A DNA stretch of 64,000 nt. Origin: Halocynthiibacter namhaensis. GTDB taxonomy: Bacteria; Pseudomonadota; Alphaproteobacteria; Rhodobacterales; Rhodobacteraceae. This document shows, in pieces, positions 48,309 through 57,636 of this stretch. Every line of letters begins with the position of its first letter. Position 1 is the stretch's first letter. A program made the translations under genes and the position numbers. The DNA lies in the NCBI RefSeq assembly GCF_000812685.1, contig NZ_JWIF01000012.1:62001-126000 (forward strand). Reading direction: 5' to 3'. The notes under the pieces were generated by a model that was not told where the DNA came from, made no database searches, and saw only the letters and a program-made list of their open reading frames with translations.

Positions 48309-48318
48309 CGACAATGCA

Positions 48319-48351
48319 AAAGCCCCGCAACCTGATCAGGCGCGGGGCTTT
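48319..48351. terminator. Bidirectional terminator between the hypothetical gene and gcrA
   Basis: AAAGCCCCGC (48319-48328) pairs with GCGGGGCTTT (48342-48351). The loop contains the palindrome CCTGATCAGG, which can extend the structure. Both strands end in short T-tracts, so it can serve the plus-strand hypothetical gene and the convergent gcrA. Confidence 0.82.
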
Positions 48352-48374
48352 GTCATTCCAAAATATGATCCAGA

Positions 48375-48971
48375 TCAGCGGCGGCGATCGCGGCGGCTGG
48401 TCATGGGTTGGAAGGCCACGCCGACGTGGGCTTCGCAGTAGGGCTTGCCGGTTTGTGTGCCGAGGCCGCAGAACCAGAACTCATCTGTTGCAGGGTCACC
48501 GATTGGCCATTTGCAGGTGCGTTCGGTCAGTTCCATCAAAGACAGCTTCTTCGCGCCTTTTTCTACTTCGCGTACGGAAGCAAGGGCTTCTGGGCTGATC
48601 TCATTGGCAGATGGCTGTGGCGGCAGGGGTTGGCCTGCTGGAATGATCGCTTTACGTCCGCCGGGTTGCACGACACGCGCGGGCACTGCACTTGTTGTGC
48701 CGGGCACTTCCTTGGCGGGTTCTGCTGCCTTTGGCTTCGCCGCAGCTTTGGGGGCCGCCGCAGTCCGGGGCTTAGCGGCTGGTTTCGCAGCGGTCTCTTT
48801 CTTAGGCGCGGCTTTTGTGGTGCTCGCACGGTTGGAAAGGCCCAGGCGATGCACCTTGCCGATCACTGCATTGCGGGTCACGCCGCCGAGTTCCTTTGCG
48901 ATGACAGAGGCCGATTGCCCCTCGCCCCACATTTTCTTCAGTACTTCGACGCGCTCGTCAGTCCAGGACAT
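48375..48971 (-). CDS. gcrA: GcrA cell cycle regulator
   Basis: A 198-aa alphaproteobacterial regulator that works with sigma-70 at promoters, often at methylated GANTC sites. The N-terminal DNA-binding domain is MSWTDERVEVLKKMWGEGQS (residues 1-20) followed by ASVIAKELGGVTRNAVIGKV and HRLGLSNR. A long Ala-Lys-Pro linker follows (about 50-115). The C-terminal sigma-binding part has LTERTCKWPIGDPATDEFWF (about 146-165) with conserved cysteines and GKPYCEAHVGVAFQP. Length and order are standard. It is monocistronic, with a ~200-base promoter region shared with the next plus-strand gene. Confidence 0.96.
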   Translation of the reverse strand: MSWTDERVEVLKKMWGEGQSASVIAKELGGVTRNAVIGKVHRLGLSNRASTTKAAPKKETAAKPAAKPRTAAAPKAAAKPKAAEPAKEVPGTTSAVPARVVQPGGRKAIIPAGQPLPPQPSANEISPEALASVREVEKGAKKLSLMELTERTCKWPIGDPATDEFWFCGLGTQTGKPYCEAHVGVAFQPMTSRRDRRR

Positions 48972-49168
48972 GCAGTCTTCCTTTATCTTCGCGTGTTGCG
49001 GGGCCTATGCGTGCGCCAAGGAATCGGCACCAACGGACAGGGGCCGCAGGAATGAGTGATCGCCTATTTTAGCGCGCTGGCTGGCGGATACAAGCGATTG
49101 CGCAATTTTTTGGGATTTTGTGTGAAGTGATGGTATGCCAATGCTGTGTTTTGACATGGGATATAGAA

Positions 49169-49387
49169 ATGCGTGCAAGCCTAAGAGAGAAAATAATCTC
49201 AATTTGCGACGAAAAGATTGCAAAGAAAGGGGATGGTGTCGGCCTTTCTTTTTATGCGTTTTTTGCCAATAAAAACGACGATCCGACCCTTCTGATGGAG
49301 GCCGCCCGCTGGTGGATTGAAACTCATGCTTTGGATCACTTTGAAAAGGCCATAAAAATTCGAGACATGATCAAAGCTGGTAAGTAA
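49169..49387 (+). CDS. Small conserved protein (DUF6500-like)
   Basis: A 72-aa cytoplasmic protein beginning MRASLREKIISICDEKIAKK and containing GVGLSFYAFFANKNDDPTLL (about residues 24-43) and WWIETHALDHFEKAIKIRDM (about 49-68). I associate this with a small roseobacter family, DUF6500, from memory and am not certain of the number. Helical throughout; function unknown. The start at 49169 is chosen over the upstream 49118 because the family appears to begin here. Confidence 0.65.
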   Translation: MRASLREKIISICDEKIAKKGDGVGLSFYAFFANKNDDPTLLMEAARWWIETHALDHFEKAIKIRDMIKAGK

Positions 49388-49407
49388 CCGATTGCTTGCA
49401 AGGACAG

Positions 49408-50307
49408 TTAGGGTGTCTTTGCGCGCATCTCTCGGAAGAATAGCAAAAGCACGCCTGATAGGATGATCGCGGCGCCAAACAGGCTGACCCGATCTGGGAC
49501 AGCATCAAACACCATGTAGTCCAGTAAGGTTGCAAAGGGCAGGGAAGACAGAGAGACCGAGATCACAAAGCTCGCTTCTGCGCGGCGCATGGACTGGATG
49601 AAACATGCCTGAGCACAGATCATCGTGATACCGAGTGCCGCCATGACGCCCCATTCGGCAGGTTCAGGTGCCGTCCAGACGAACAGGGCCGCAGCTGTTG
49701 CAATGCACAGACCGATCCCATTGTTGGTGAACAGAATTTGCAAAGGGTTTTGTCGCCCGCTGAGACGTTTGATCAAGATGACTTCAAAACCGGTGATCAC
49801 GGCCGACGCTAGGGCAAATAGGGCTGCGGGCTGAAAACTTGCACCTGATGGGCGCAGCAAGATCAAAGCCCCGAGAAACGCGATGGCAGCCGCAAGCCAG
49901 CGCCAGGGCCCAACACGTTCCCCCAATAATGGAATTGCAAAGATCATCGCGAAAACTGGGTTGAGGAAATTGATCGCTTGGGCGTCGGGCAAGGGGATCC
50001 AGATCAGGGCGGTGAAGGCTAAGGTTATACCACTCCAGCCTGCGGTCGTGCGGGCGATGTGCAACGGGATCTCAAGAGGGCCGAATTTTGGCCGCAATAC
50101 CGTGACCGTTATGGCAATCGCGAGAAATGCAAATGCGAACCGCCCAAAGCTGATCTGAAACACATGCAGCCCGTTGCCATCTGCTGCAACAATGCCTTGG
50201 CCAAGGGTTTTCGCCAGAATACTCGTCCCCGCCAGTAAGGCCGAGGCCAAAAGCATAAAAAGCACAGAGGCCAATTGCGGCGAGATACGGGGTGCGGTTT
50301 GAGGCAT
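49408..50307 (-). CDS. DMT family transporter (EamA)
   Basis: A 299-aa inner-membrane protein with ten predicted helices in two EamA repeats. The first repeat ends with NFLNPVFAMIFAIPLLGERV (about residues 114-133), the family's recurring glutamate-bearing motif; the second has ASFVISVSLSSLPFATLLDY (about 245-264). It likely exports an amino acid or metabolite. It is divergent from a hypothetical membrane protein gene, with about 257 bases between them and no gene in the gap. Confidence 0.9.
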   Translation of the reverse strand: MPQTAPRISPQLASVLFMLLASALLAGTSILAKTLGQGIVAADGNGLHVFQISFGRFAFAFLAIAITVTVLRPKFGPLEIPLHIARTTAGWSGITLAFTALIWIPLPDAQAINFLNPVFAMIFAIPLLGERVGPWRWLAAAIAFLGALILLRPSGASFQPAALFALASAVITGFEVILIKRLSGRQNPLQILFTNNGIGLCIATAAALFVWTAPEPAEWGVMAALGITMICAQACFIQSMRRAEASFVISVSLSSLPFATLLDYMVFDAVPDRVSLFGAAIILSGVLLLFFREMRAKTP

Positions 50308-50564
50308 GATACATCCAGCGACATTTGTTCTTGTTTTGTATTTATGGCTGGCCGTCAGAAGGCAAGCGGAGATATGTCAAGACGTCATAATTCTGCGATG
50401 GGATGCGAAAGCGTCAACGCTGCAAAATCTTCGTGTTGGGACATTGGGTTATGCCATCGAAAGAATAAGGACTTCCGTCTCTATTTGATCATGATAAACT
50501 TCACTCTGGGTCGCCGTTGTTTTCGATCTAGGGCAATGATGATTATGGTTAATGGGGGGACTAG

Positions 50565-51305
50565 ATGACGTTGTTTCGTGTGATTTCTCTTGTCTTTGCG
50601 TTTTGGGCGCAAGGCGTATGGGCGCATTCCCCATATTATACACAGACGGCCCCGTTTCAGACGGAAAGTGGGAGGCAGTTCTCGATCAAACTGTTGTATG
50701 GTGACGGGGTTCTCGGGCCTGATCCAGTGCGAGCAATTGTCGTGGATACAGAGGGTCAAGTTCATGCGGTGTCACCTGTCGCGACACAGTTCATTATCTT
50801 TTGTGACGGTACGGTTTCTGGTTGCGGCGTCTACAACGGTGTTTCGGGCGAAATTCATGAACTGGCGCCCGAAGCTTGGTTCGCTGCGATGGTCGTTGAA
50901 GATGCTGGGCAGCCATTTAATTATCCTGAAGATATGGACGCGAGCTATGGTTTCCTGACCCGAGACGCGATTTGGGGTGAAATTCTATATTACGAATTAT
51001 ACTCGATTATTTCCTACCCGCTGCCCGGTTTGATCGCTATCGCATGGTGGAGCGCGATTGCCGCTTTGCTTGTGCCGATGATTTGGACATTGGTTGGCAC
51101 TAAGAGGCGCATCCGCCCGCTTTCAGTTCTTGCTGTATTGGCTGTTGGTGCCCGGATAATCACCGCGCTGGCGTTGCTGTTTCTGACATTCGTGTTTTAT
51201 GCGTTTGGCCCGTTCTCCATATATGCGGCTTTTATCTATGCCACGGCGGCGGTCGCTTTGAACCTTGGTTGGCTTTTGATCAGAAAGAGAGAAACACAAG
51301 ATTAA
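50565..51305 (+). CDS. Exported/membrane hypothetical protein
   Basis: A 246-aa protein with a signal peptide (LFRVISLVFAFWAQGVWA, cleavage around residue 20), an extracytoplasmic domain of about 130 residues containing a cysteine pair (IIFCDGTVSGCGVYN, about 77-91), then three predicted membrane helices (GLIAIAWWSAIAALLVPMIW about 159-178, and two between 190 and 240). No family recognised. The topology suggests a periplasmic sensor or assembly domain tethered at its C-terminus. A terminator-like hairpin follows. Confidence 0.6.
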   Translation: MTLFRVISLVFAFWAQGVWAHSPYYTQTAPFQTESGRQFSIKLLYGDGVLGPDPVRAIVVDTEGQVHAVSPVATQFIIFCDGTVSGCGVYNGVSGEIHELAPEAWFAAMVVEDAGQPFNYPEDMDASYGFLTRDAIWGEILYYELYSIISYPLPGLIAIAWWSAIAALLVPMIWTLVGTKRRIRPLSVLAVLAVGARIITALALLFLTFVFYAFGPFSIYAAFIYATAAVALNLGWLLIRKRETQD

Positions 51306-51390
51306 CCCTCTTGCGTCTGTGATATTCGCGGGCTAAGTCTGGCGCATGAACACAGTGATCATCATATCCGTCCTGCGACGACGCTGACTT

Positions 51391-51418
51391 AACCGGGTGC
51401 CACTGGCACCGGGGTTTT
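51391..51418 (+). terminator. Probable terminator upstream of argD
   Basis: GGTGCC (51396-51401) pairs with GGCACC (51405-51410) across an ACT loop, and the flanking AACC (51391-51394) pairs with GGTT (51413-51416) past a small internal loop. Four T follow at 51415-51418. It lies about 85 bases after the upstream hypothetical gene. Confidence 0.55.
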
Positions 51419-51554
51419 CATTAAAACCTGTTTCATATGCGCCAGATGCGCGCAAAACTTACAAACATCACCAATACAATTTGACATGGCCTCTGTGGTT
51501 TGGCAGCAATTGTTTTTTGCCTTTCCATGTGACCTTCTGAAAGAGGAAACACCT

Positions 51555-52730
51555 ATGATCCCTTCCGTTTTGCCGACATATGCACGTGCACCGCTCTCAT
51601 TTGTGAAGGGCGAAGGCTCTTGGTTGATTGAGGCAGACGGCCGACGTTTCTTGGATCTGGGGGCAGGTATTGCCGTTAACGCGCTGGGCCATGCGAATGC
51701 AGATCTGGTCGCAGCACTTACGGCGCAGGCAGGTGAGCTGTGGCACACGTCGAACCTCTATGACATTCCGGCGCAGACCAAGCTCGCAGATCAATTGGTC
51801 GAGGCAACCTTCGCTGACACAGTGTTCTTTACCAATTCCGGCACCGAGGCTTGCGAATTGGCCGTGAAAATGGCGCGGAAATATTGGTTCGATAAGGGCC
51901 AAGCCGAACGGGTTGAGATCATCACATGGGAAGGGTCTTTCCATGGCAGATCAAGCGCTGGCATTGCTGCCGCTGGCTCTGACAAGATGGTCAAAGGATT
52001 TGGCCCGATCTTGGAAGGTTTTGTGCATTTGCCTTTCGGTGATGTAGAAGGCACAAAGACTGCAATCAACGACAAAACGGCTGCGATCCTTGTAGAACCC
52101 GTGCAGGGGGAAGGTGGCATCCGCCCGATTGAGAACGCGGATCTACAGGCTTTGCGCATGATGTGCGATGAGGCGGGGATCCTGTTGATCTTTGATGAAG
52201 TCCAATGCGGCGTGGGGCGAACTGCAAAGCTGTTTGCCCATGAATGGGCCGGTGTTGCGCCAGACATTATGATGGTCGCCAAAGGTATTGGGGGTGGCTT
52301 TCCCCTTGGTGCGGTGCTGGCCAATGAAGACGCGGCCAGCGGCATGGTGGCGGGGACGCATGGATCGACCTATGGCGGCAATCCTTTGGCCTGTGCTGTG
52401 GGCAGCAAAGTGATGGAAATCGTTGTCGACCCGGATTTCCTTGACGGTGTCAGTCGACGCGCTGGCTTGTTGCGCCAAAAGCTTGAAGGTCTCGTTGCTG
52501 CGCATCCAGATGTGTTTGAATTTGTGCGCGGATCGGGTCTTATGTTGGGGCTGCGCTGCAAGGCGGTCAATATGGATGTGGTGAATGCGGGATACGCCAA
52601 TGGCGTGATTACCGTGCCAGCTGCGGATAATGTCATTCGCTTGCTGCCTCCCCTTAACATCTCTGATGAAGAAATCTCTGAGGCCGTGACGCGGCTTGAT
52701 GCGGCGGCAACTGCCGTTGAAATGGCCTGA
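51555..52730 (+). CDS. argD: Acetylornithine aminotransferase
   Basis: A 391-aa class-III PLP aminotransferase, step four of arginine synthesis; it may also serve as succinyldiaminopimelate aminotransferase. Seen are the N-terminal [36 protein letters not shown] (about residues 96-115), [19 protein letters not shown] (about 129-147), the cofactor Asp in [20 protein letters not shown] (about 212-231) and the PLP lysine in [18 protein letters not shown] (about 240-257). AGAGGAAA precedes the ATG at 51555. argF follows after 14 bases. Confidence 0.95.
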   Translation: MIPSVLPTYARAPLSFVKGEGSWLIEADGRRFLDLGAGIAVNALGHANADLVAALTAQAGELWHTSNLYDIPAQTKLADQLVEATFADTVFFTNSGTEACELAVKMARKYWFDKGQAERVEIITWEGSFHGRSSAGIAAAGSDKMVKGFGPILEGFVHLPFGDVEGTKTAINDKTAAILVEPVQGEGGIRPIENADLQALRMMCDEAGILLIFDEVQCGVGRTAKLFAHEWAGVAPDIMMVAKGIGGGFPLGAVLANEDAASGMVAGTHGSTYGGNPLACAVGSKVMEIVVDPDFLDGVSRRAGLLRQKLEGLVAAHPDVFEFVRGSGLMLGLRCKAVNMDVVNAGYANGVITVPAADNVIRLLPPLNISDEEISEAVTRLDAAATAVEMA

Positions 52731-52744
52731 AGGAGGGCCTTATT

Positions 52745-53671
52745 ATGAAACATTTTCTCGATATCAACAAAACGGCGCCAGATGATCTGCGCTATATGAT
52801 CGATACCGCTGCGGCGATGAAATCTGCCCGTGCGGGCATGCCAAAGGGCACTCCGGATGCGGAACAGCCGCTTGCAAATCACATGGTTGCACTGATTTTT
52901 GAAAAACCATCGACCAGAACACGCGTTAGTTTTGATGTTGGGGTGCGTCAGATGGGCGGCCAGACAATGGTGTTGTCAGGTGCTGATATGCAGTTGGGGC
53001 ATGGTGAAACCATCGCTGATACCGCACGCGTTTTATCACGCTATGTTGACATGATCATGATCCGCACCTTCGAAGAACAAACCCTGCTGGAATTGGCGGA
53101 ACACGCCACAGTCCCTGTGATCAATGGGCTGACCGACCGGACGCATCCTTGTCAGATCATGGCGGATATCCTGACCTTTGAAGAGAAAAACGGACCGATA
53201 AAAGGGAAGAAGGTTGTTTGGTCTGGTGATGGCAATAATGTGTTCGCAAGTTTTGCCCATGCCGCTGGACAATTTGGCTTTGACTTGACGTTCACCGGGC
53301 CTGAACCTCTCGATCCTGAGATGGGGTTCATTGAGGAAGCCCGTGCCAAAGGCGTGAAAGTTGAGATTGAACGCGATCCACATAAAGCTGCCCAAGGCGC
53401 AGATTTGATTGTGACCGACACCTGGGTCTCTATGCATGATCCACAGTCAGCGCGCGAACGTCGCCACAACCAGTTGCGTGGTTATCAGGTGAATGACAGC
53501 TTGATGGCGCAGGCGAAAGACAGTGCCTTATTCATGCATTGCTTGCCCGCGCACCGGGACGAAGAAGCGACAAATGCTGTGATGGATGGTCCACAATCTG
53601 TCGTTTTTGACGAGGCGGAAAATCGTTTGCACGCCCAAAAAGCAGTGATGCGCTGGTGTTTGGATAAGTGA
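52745..53671 (+). CDS. argF: Ornithine carbamoyltransferase
   Basis: A 308-aa enzyme joining ornithine and carbamoyl phosphate to citrulline. The carbamoyl phosphate motif is [20 protein letters not shown] (about residues 53-72), with [18 protein letters not shown] (about 125-142), the ornithine-binding DTWVSMHD (about 225-232) and [15 protein letters not shown] (about 262-276). GGAGG precedes the ATG. Together with argD it forms a biosynthetic pair that opposes the ctlX/cyclodeaminase catabolic pair at the other end of the window. Confidence 0.96.
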   Translation: MKHFLDINKTAPDDLRYMIDTAAAMKSARAGMPKGTPDAEQPLANHMVALIFEKPSTRTRVSFDVGVRQMGGQTMVLSGADMQLGHGETIADTARVLSRYVDMIMIRTFEEQTLLELAEHATVPVINGLTDRTHPCQIMADILTFEEKNGPIKGKKVVWSGDGNNVFASFAHAAGQFGFDLTFTGPEPLDPEMGFIEEARAKGVKVEIERDPHKAAQGADLIVTDTWVSMHDPQSARERRHNQLRGYQVNDSLMAQAKDSALFMHCLPAHRDEEATNAVMDGPQSVVFDEAENRLHAQKAVMRWCLDK

Positions 53672-53683
53672 TGTACAGATAAA

Positions 53684-53715
53684 TGATGTCGGGGGTTATC
53701 AAATGCCCGACATCA
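53684..53715 (+). terminator. Hairpin after argF, possible terminator
   Basis: TGATGTCGGG (53684-53693) pairs perfectly with CCCGACATCA (53706-53715), loop of twelve, starting 13 bases after the argF stop. No T-run follows on either strand, so it may be an RNA-stabilising hairpin or a factor-dependent termination site. Confidence 0.5.
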
Positions 53716-53840
53716 AATATGTCTGACAAAATATACTTGGTGGCGGCATTCGTTAATCCTGCCGCAATAACTTCTGGATACAAGATATGTGAAGCTGCTC
53801 CAAAATGGGGCGGACGCAGATTGAGCCAGGGTACCTACGC

Positions 53841-55106
53841 ATGAGTTTTGTCGAAAAACGTGATAATTTTCGCCCCGAAAGTGGTGAAGCACCTTTCAAA
53901 CCGAATGAAATCTTCTTTTCGCATACGGATGACCGGGGTGTCATTCTGACGGGTAACCACTTGTTTCAGAAGATTTCACATTATTCGTGGGATGAATTGA
54001 TCGGTGCCCCCCATAAAATCATTCGACATGACGACATGCCGAAGGGGATTTTCCATCTGTTGTGGGAAACTCTTCAATCGGGCAAGCCCATGGGGGCATA
54101 TGTAAAGAACCGCACAAAAGATAACCTACATTATTGGGTTTTCGCGGTCGTTTTGCCCTATAATGATGGCTATCTGTCAGTGCGGATCAAGCCGACAACT
54201 GACAAGCTAGAGATGGCGCAAAACCTGTATGAGCAAGCGCTTGAGCAGGAAAAATCTGGCGATTTCACACCTGAGGAAAGTGCAGCCTTCATTGTCTCAG
54301 AAGTACAAAAACTTGGCTTCGTTGACTATTCGGCGTTCAGCAGTCGGGTTCTCGCGCAAGAATTGTCCAGCCGCGATGAAGTGATGAAACGCCCGATCAA
54401 CACCAGCAAAGTGCGCTTCCAACAGATGTTGGACTTTGCATCGGATCTACAAAGTGAAACAGCGGGATTGTCTCAGGCTTTTGAAGCGATCGGAACTATT
54501 CCGACAAATTTGCGTGTTATTGCAACTCGGTTAGAAGCGGCCGGGGGGGCGATCAGTGTTTTGTCTCAAAACTACTGGGCGATGTCGCAAGAAATTTCCG
54601 GCTGGTTTAACGATTTTGTAGCTGACCCGCGCAGTGACTTTGCAAAAATCCGCGATACAATTGACGAATGCTGGTTTCTCAATTGTACTGCGCAAATTTT
54701 GCAAGAAGCTGCGGGGGAGTTCGAAAAAGAAAGGCGTCAACTGGGATCGACGGATGTCGCGGGTGAACAAAAAAATCTATATCACCTCGCTGTTGAACAA
54801 ACACGCGCGGCCAATCGCGGTATGACCAAAATTGCAGAAGAAGCCGAACGGATTGCGACGGCAATTACGGTGATGCGACGTTACATTTCAGGGCTTAGTA
54901 TGACGCGCGTGATGTGCAAGATCGAAAGTGCGCGCCTTCCCAGCGGTGGCGAAAGCCTGTCTGACATCATCGAACAGCTGGGGGCATTTCAGGGTACGAT
55001 CAATGCCCAGTTGGGTAGTATTGAAAACTTGGGGCGCAGCATCCAATCTCTGGCTCAGACCCTGATCAATGAACGTGATGAGAAGCAAGTAAGTGTGACA
55101 GCTTAA
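53841..55106 (+). CDS. Aer-type PAS protein with divergent signalling C-terminus
   Basis: A 421-aa soluble protein. The N-terminal PAS domain (about residues 18-115) is of the aerotaxis-receptor type: FFSHTDDRGVILTGNHLFQK, HYSWDELIGAPHKIIRHDDM, GAYVKNRTKDNLHYWVFAVV. The remaining 300 residues are helical. They contain elements vaguely like a methyl-accepting protein (KIRDTIDECWFLNCTAQILQ, then GLSMTRVMCKIESARLPSGG) but not the conserved hairpin-tip sequence that binds CheA and CheW. There is no membrane helix and no HAMP domain. It may be a redox or oxygen sensor with an altered output. AGGG lies ten bases before the ATG. Confidence 0.75.
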   Translation: MSFVEKRDNFRPESGEAPFKPNEIFFSHTDDRGVILTGNHLFQKISHYSWDELIGAPHKIIRHDDMPKGIFHLLWETLQSGKPMGAYVKNRTKDNLHYWVFAVVLPYNDGYLSVRIKPTTDKLEMAQNLYEQALEQEKSGDFTPEESAAFIVSEVQKLGFVDYSAFSSRVLAQELSSRDEVMKRPINTSKVRFQQMLDFASDLQSETAGLSQAFEAIGTIPTNLRVIATRLEAAGGAISVLSQNYWAMSQEISGWFNDFVADPRSDFAKIRDTIDECWFLNCTAQILQEAAGEFEKERRQLGSTDVAGEQKNLYHLAVEQTRAANRGMTKIAEEAERIATAITVMRRYISGLSMTRVMCKIESARLPSGGESLSDIIEQLGAFQGTINAQLGSIENLGRSIQSLAQTLINERDEKQVSVTA

Positions 55107-55262
55107 AGCAGCGACAAGATATTTCGGTGAAATACGGTAACGCCACCGGATGCTCAGTTTATGCAACAAAGCCCTGAAAAGGCAAAATCAGGGATTGAGC
55201 CCCAGGCGCGCTGCATTTAGGTCTTTGGCCATAAAATGGGCAATGCCAACTTGGGGACCGCC

Positions 55263-55901
55263 ATGACATCGGACGACATCGAAAAGCTATTCACGCGCGG
55301 CAATGGCGATTATGTGTTCGCGCGTTGGGGGCGCCCGATCGTGCCTGTGGTGTTTGGTGTCGATGATGCGACAGTTTCAGTTCTGAAGGGTGCGATCGAA
55401 GCAGTGACAACCATTGCAGGGCATCAAATGGCTGAGACTGACCCTGAACTTGGCACCAATCTGATGGTGTTTTTCATTCAGGATTGGGCTGAGCTGGTGG
55501 AAACCCCGAACATGGATCAACTGATCCCTGATTCGCCCAGTGTTGTTGCGCGCCTGCAAGCGGCCAATGCAAGTCAATACCGCGCGTTTCGTTTTGATGA
55601 TGATAACGCGATTCAAGCCTGTTTTGCTTTTGTACGCATGGATGACACTTTGGCGGATTTGCCTGCGGAAACAATTGCGTTATCCATGATGGTGCAGGCG
55701 ATTGTCCTTTGGTCCGATCAAGCGTTCAATGATACATCGCCATTGGCCAACCTTCCCGATGGCAATACTATCCTTAAACCGGAAATCGCGGGTGTCATCA
55801 CGGCGGCTTATGACGTAAATATGCCCGCCAGTGCACGTGAAACCAGCCATGCCCTGCGTTTGGCAGCCCGTCTAGGTCTTGCAATCGGGAAAGCACATTG
55901 A
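55263..55901 (+). CDS. Conserved hypothetical protein ahead of ybgC
   Basis: A 212-aa soluble protein, no signal peptide. It opens MTSDDIEKLFTRGNGDYVFA and includes GHQMAETDPELGTNLMVFFI (about residues 50-69), FRFDDDNAIQACFAFVRMDD (about 105-124) and a C-terminal ARETSHALRLAARLGLAIGK. No domain recognised. TGGGGA before ATG 55263 decides the start over ATG 55236. The next gene, ybgC, begins on its stop codon (TTGA overlap), so it is coupled to the Tol-Pal operon and might take part in envelope maintenance. That is inference from position only. Confidence 0.7.
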   Translation: MTSDDIEKLFTRGNGDYVFARWGRPIVPVVFGVDDATVSVLKGAIEAVTTIAGHQMAETDPELGTNLMVFFIQDWAELVETPNMDQLIPDSPSVVARLQAANASQYRAFRFDDDNAIQACFAFVRMDDTLADLPAETIALSMMVQAIVLWSDQAFNDTSPLANLPDGNTILKPEIAGVITAAYDVNMPASARETSHALRLAARLGLAIGKAH

Positions 55902-56275
55902 GCCATCAATTTACCCTGCGCGTCTATTATGAAGATACGGATTTGGCTGGCATCGTTTACTATGCCAACTACCTAAAGTTCATTGAACGCGCGCGTAGTG
56001 AATATGTGCGCGCCCTTGGCATCGACCAAGTCGATATGAAAACACAGGGTTTGGTCTTTGCCGTGTCCCGGGTTGAAGCTGACTATATTCAGCCTGCAAA
56101 ATATGATGATGAACTGCGTGTTGCGACTGAGATTACCAATGCAACCGCGGCCCGCTTGACCTTGGCTCAGCAGGTTTGGCGTGGCGAAGTTCTGTTGTTT
56201 GATGCTTGCGTCACGATTGTTTGTCTTGATGAAACAGGTCGGCCCCAACGGCTTCCGGCAGCTTTTCGCGCATAA
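55898..56275 (+). CDS. ybgC: Tol-Pal-associated acyl-CoA thioesterase YbgC
   Basis: A 125-aa hot-dog-fold thioesterase. The catalytic segment is VYYEDTDLAGIVYYANYLKF (about residues 8-27), where Asp 14 and the YYANY region are characteristic, followed by ERARSEYVRALGID. It hydrolyses acyl-CoA or acyl carrier protein thioesters and is linked to phospholipid metabolism; its gene sits at the head of tol operons in many proteobacteria. The start codon is TTG, overlapping the previous gene's TGA by four bases. Confidence 0.93.
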   Translation: MSHQFTLRVYYEDTDLAGIVYYANYLKFIERARSEYVRALGIDQVDMKTQGLVFAVSRVEADYIQPAKYDDELRVATEITNATAARLTLAQQVWRGEVLLFDACVTIVCLDETGRPQRLPAAFRA

Positions 56276-56451
56276 TTACACTCATATTTGGGCGTTTGGC
56301 TGCGTTTTGACAGATTTACGCCCCAAATCCGTCGCCTAATGCGAAGGTGAGTGACGTGCTGCGCCTTTCCCCTGTCTTTTTTTTTTGCGCTGCATTAGGG
56401 TTTTCCTCAACCAGAGCCGTCAAAAGATGGCCACAACAAAAGAGCAGGCAT

Positions 56452-57147
56452 ATGGAAACAGAACTTCTTTCTGCGGCGCAGGAGATTGATTTCTCGCTGT
56501 GGGCGCTGTTTGCACGGGCAACTTTGGCCGTCAAACTCGTGATGATCATGCTGATCGTGGCTTCCTTCTGGAGCTGGGCCATCATCGTGCAAAAAATCAT
56601 CGCTTATCGTAACAGTCGGGCAGAGGCCGCCGTGTTTGATCGCGCATTTTGGTCCGGCGAACCTTTGGATGAACTTTTCGATAAAATCGGGGCGACTCCG
56701 GCGGGTTCATCGCAAAAAGTCTTTGCAGCCGGCATGACCGAATGGCGTCGCAATTTACGTCAGGACGGTGGTTTCATCGCGGGTGCGCAGTCCCGTATTG
56801 ATCGTTCCATGGATGTGGCTATCGCCAAGGAAAGCGAAAAACTGACCTCTGGTTTGAACTTCCTTGCGACGGTGGGGTCAACCGCGCCGTTTGTTGGTTT
56901 GTTCGGCACCGTTATGGGCATTATGAATGCGTTTATCGAAATCGCGGCGCAGCAAAATACCAATCTGGCCGTCGTAGCTCCGGGTATTGCAGAAGCACTT
57001 TTGGCGACCGGCCTGGGTCTTCTGGCAGCGATCCCCGCCGTTATCTTTTACAACAAACTGTCCAGTGACAGTGATCGCATCATCGCAAGTTACGAGGCAT
57101 TCGCCGATGAATTCGCAACCATTCTATCTCGTGAATTGGACAGTTAA
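56452..57147 (+). CDS. tolQ: TolQ, proton-channel subunit of Tol-Pal
   Basis: A 231-aa inner-membrane protein of the MotA/TolQ/ExbB family with three helices: about residues 24-46 (VKLVMIMLIVASFWSWAIIV), 132-158 (LATVGSTAPFVGLFGTVMGI) and 170-197 (IAEALLATGLGLLAAIPAVI). The last two carry the conserved pore residues. With TolR it uses the proton motive force to drive TolA during outer-membrane constriction at division. ATG 56452, with GAGCAGG upstream, is chosen over an earlier in-frame reading from 56347. TolR begins at the next base after the stop. Confidence 0.96.
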   Translation: METELLSAAQEIDFSLWALFARATLAVKLVMIMLIVASFWSWAIIVQKIIAYRNSRAEAAVFDRAFWSGEPLDELFDKIGATPAGSSQKVFAAGMTEWRRNLRQDGGFIAGAQSRIDRSMDVAIAKESEKLTSGLNFLATVGSTAPFVGLFGTVMGIMNAFIEIAAQQNTNLAVVAPGIAEALLATGLGLLAAIPAVIFYNKLSSDSDRIIASYEAFADEFATILSRELDS

Positions 57148-57630
57148 ATGGGTGCTGGAGTCGTAAAATCTAGCGGAGGGGGGGGCGGTCGTCGCCGTCG
57201 CCGTTCAGGTCGGGGCAGCAATCACATGATGAGCGAGATCAACGTCACGCCCTTCGTGGATGTCATGTTGGTGCTGTTGATTATCTTCATGGTCGCAGCC
57301 CCTTTGTTGACCGTGGGCGTGCCCGTGCAATTGCCCGAAACATCCGCATCCGCTTTGCCAACGGAACAAGAAGAACCGCTGACGATCACGCTTACTCTTG
57401 ATGGGCTGCTGTTGTTACAAACGTCAGAAGTGCCGCGTGATGATCTGATGACACGCCTGCGCGCCATCGCGGAAGAACGTGAAAGTCAGCGTGTGTTTTT
57501 GCGTGCTGATAGTGCGGTGCCTTATGGTGATGTGGCGCAGATCATGGGGGCTTTACAAGCTGGTGGCTTTAACGAGATCAGTTTTGTGCATGACACAGGC
57601 GGCCCTGCCTTGAACGGATCGGGTGGTTAA
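57148..57630 (+). CDS. tolR: TolR, proton-channel subunit of Tol-Pal
   Basis: A 160-aa ExbD/TolR family protein with a Gly/Arg-rich cytoplasmic N-terminus (GGGGGRRRRRSGRG), one membrane helix starting at INVTPFVDVMLVLLIIFMVA (about residues 31-50) that includes the essential Asp, and a periplasmic domain (VPVQLPETSASALPTEQEEP onward). It starts directly after the tolQ stop, with no spacer, so translation is probably coupled. Confidence 0.96.
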   Translation: MGAGVVKSSGGGGGRRRRRSGRGSNHMMSEINVTPFVDVMLVLLIIFMVAAPLLTVGVPVQLPETSASALPTEQEEPLTITLTLDGLLLLQTSEVPRDDLMTRLRAIAEERESQRVFLRADSAVPYGDVAQIMGALQAGGFNEISFVHDTGGPALNGSGG

Positions 57631-57636
57631 TTCGAC

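Noticed and set aside
53684-53715. argF 3' hairpin as a certain intrinsic terminator
   Set aside because: The stem is perfect but no U-tract follows on either strand, so it is reported only as possible.
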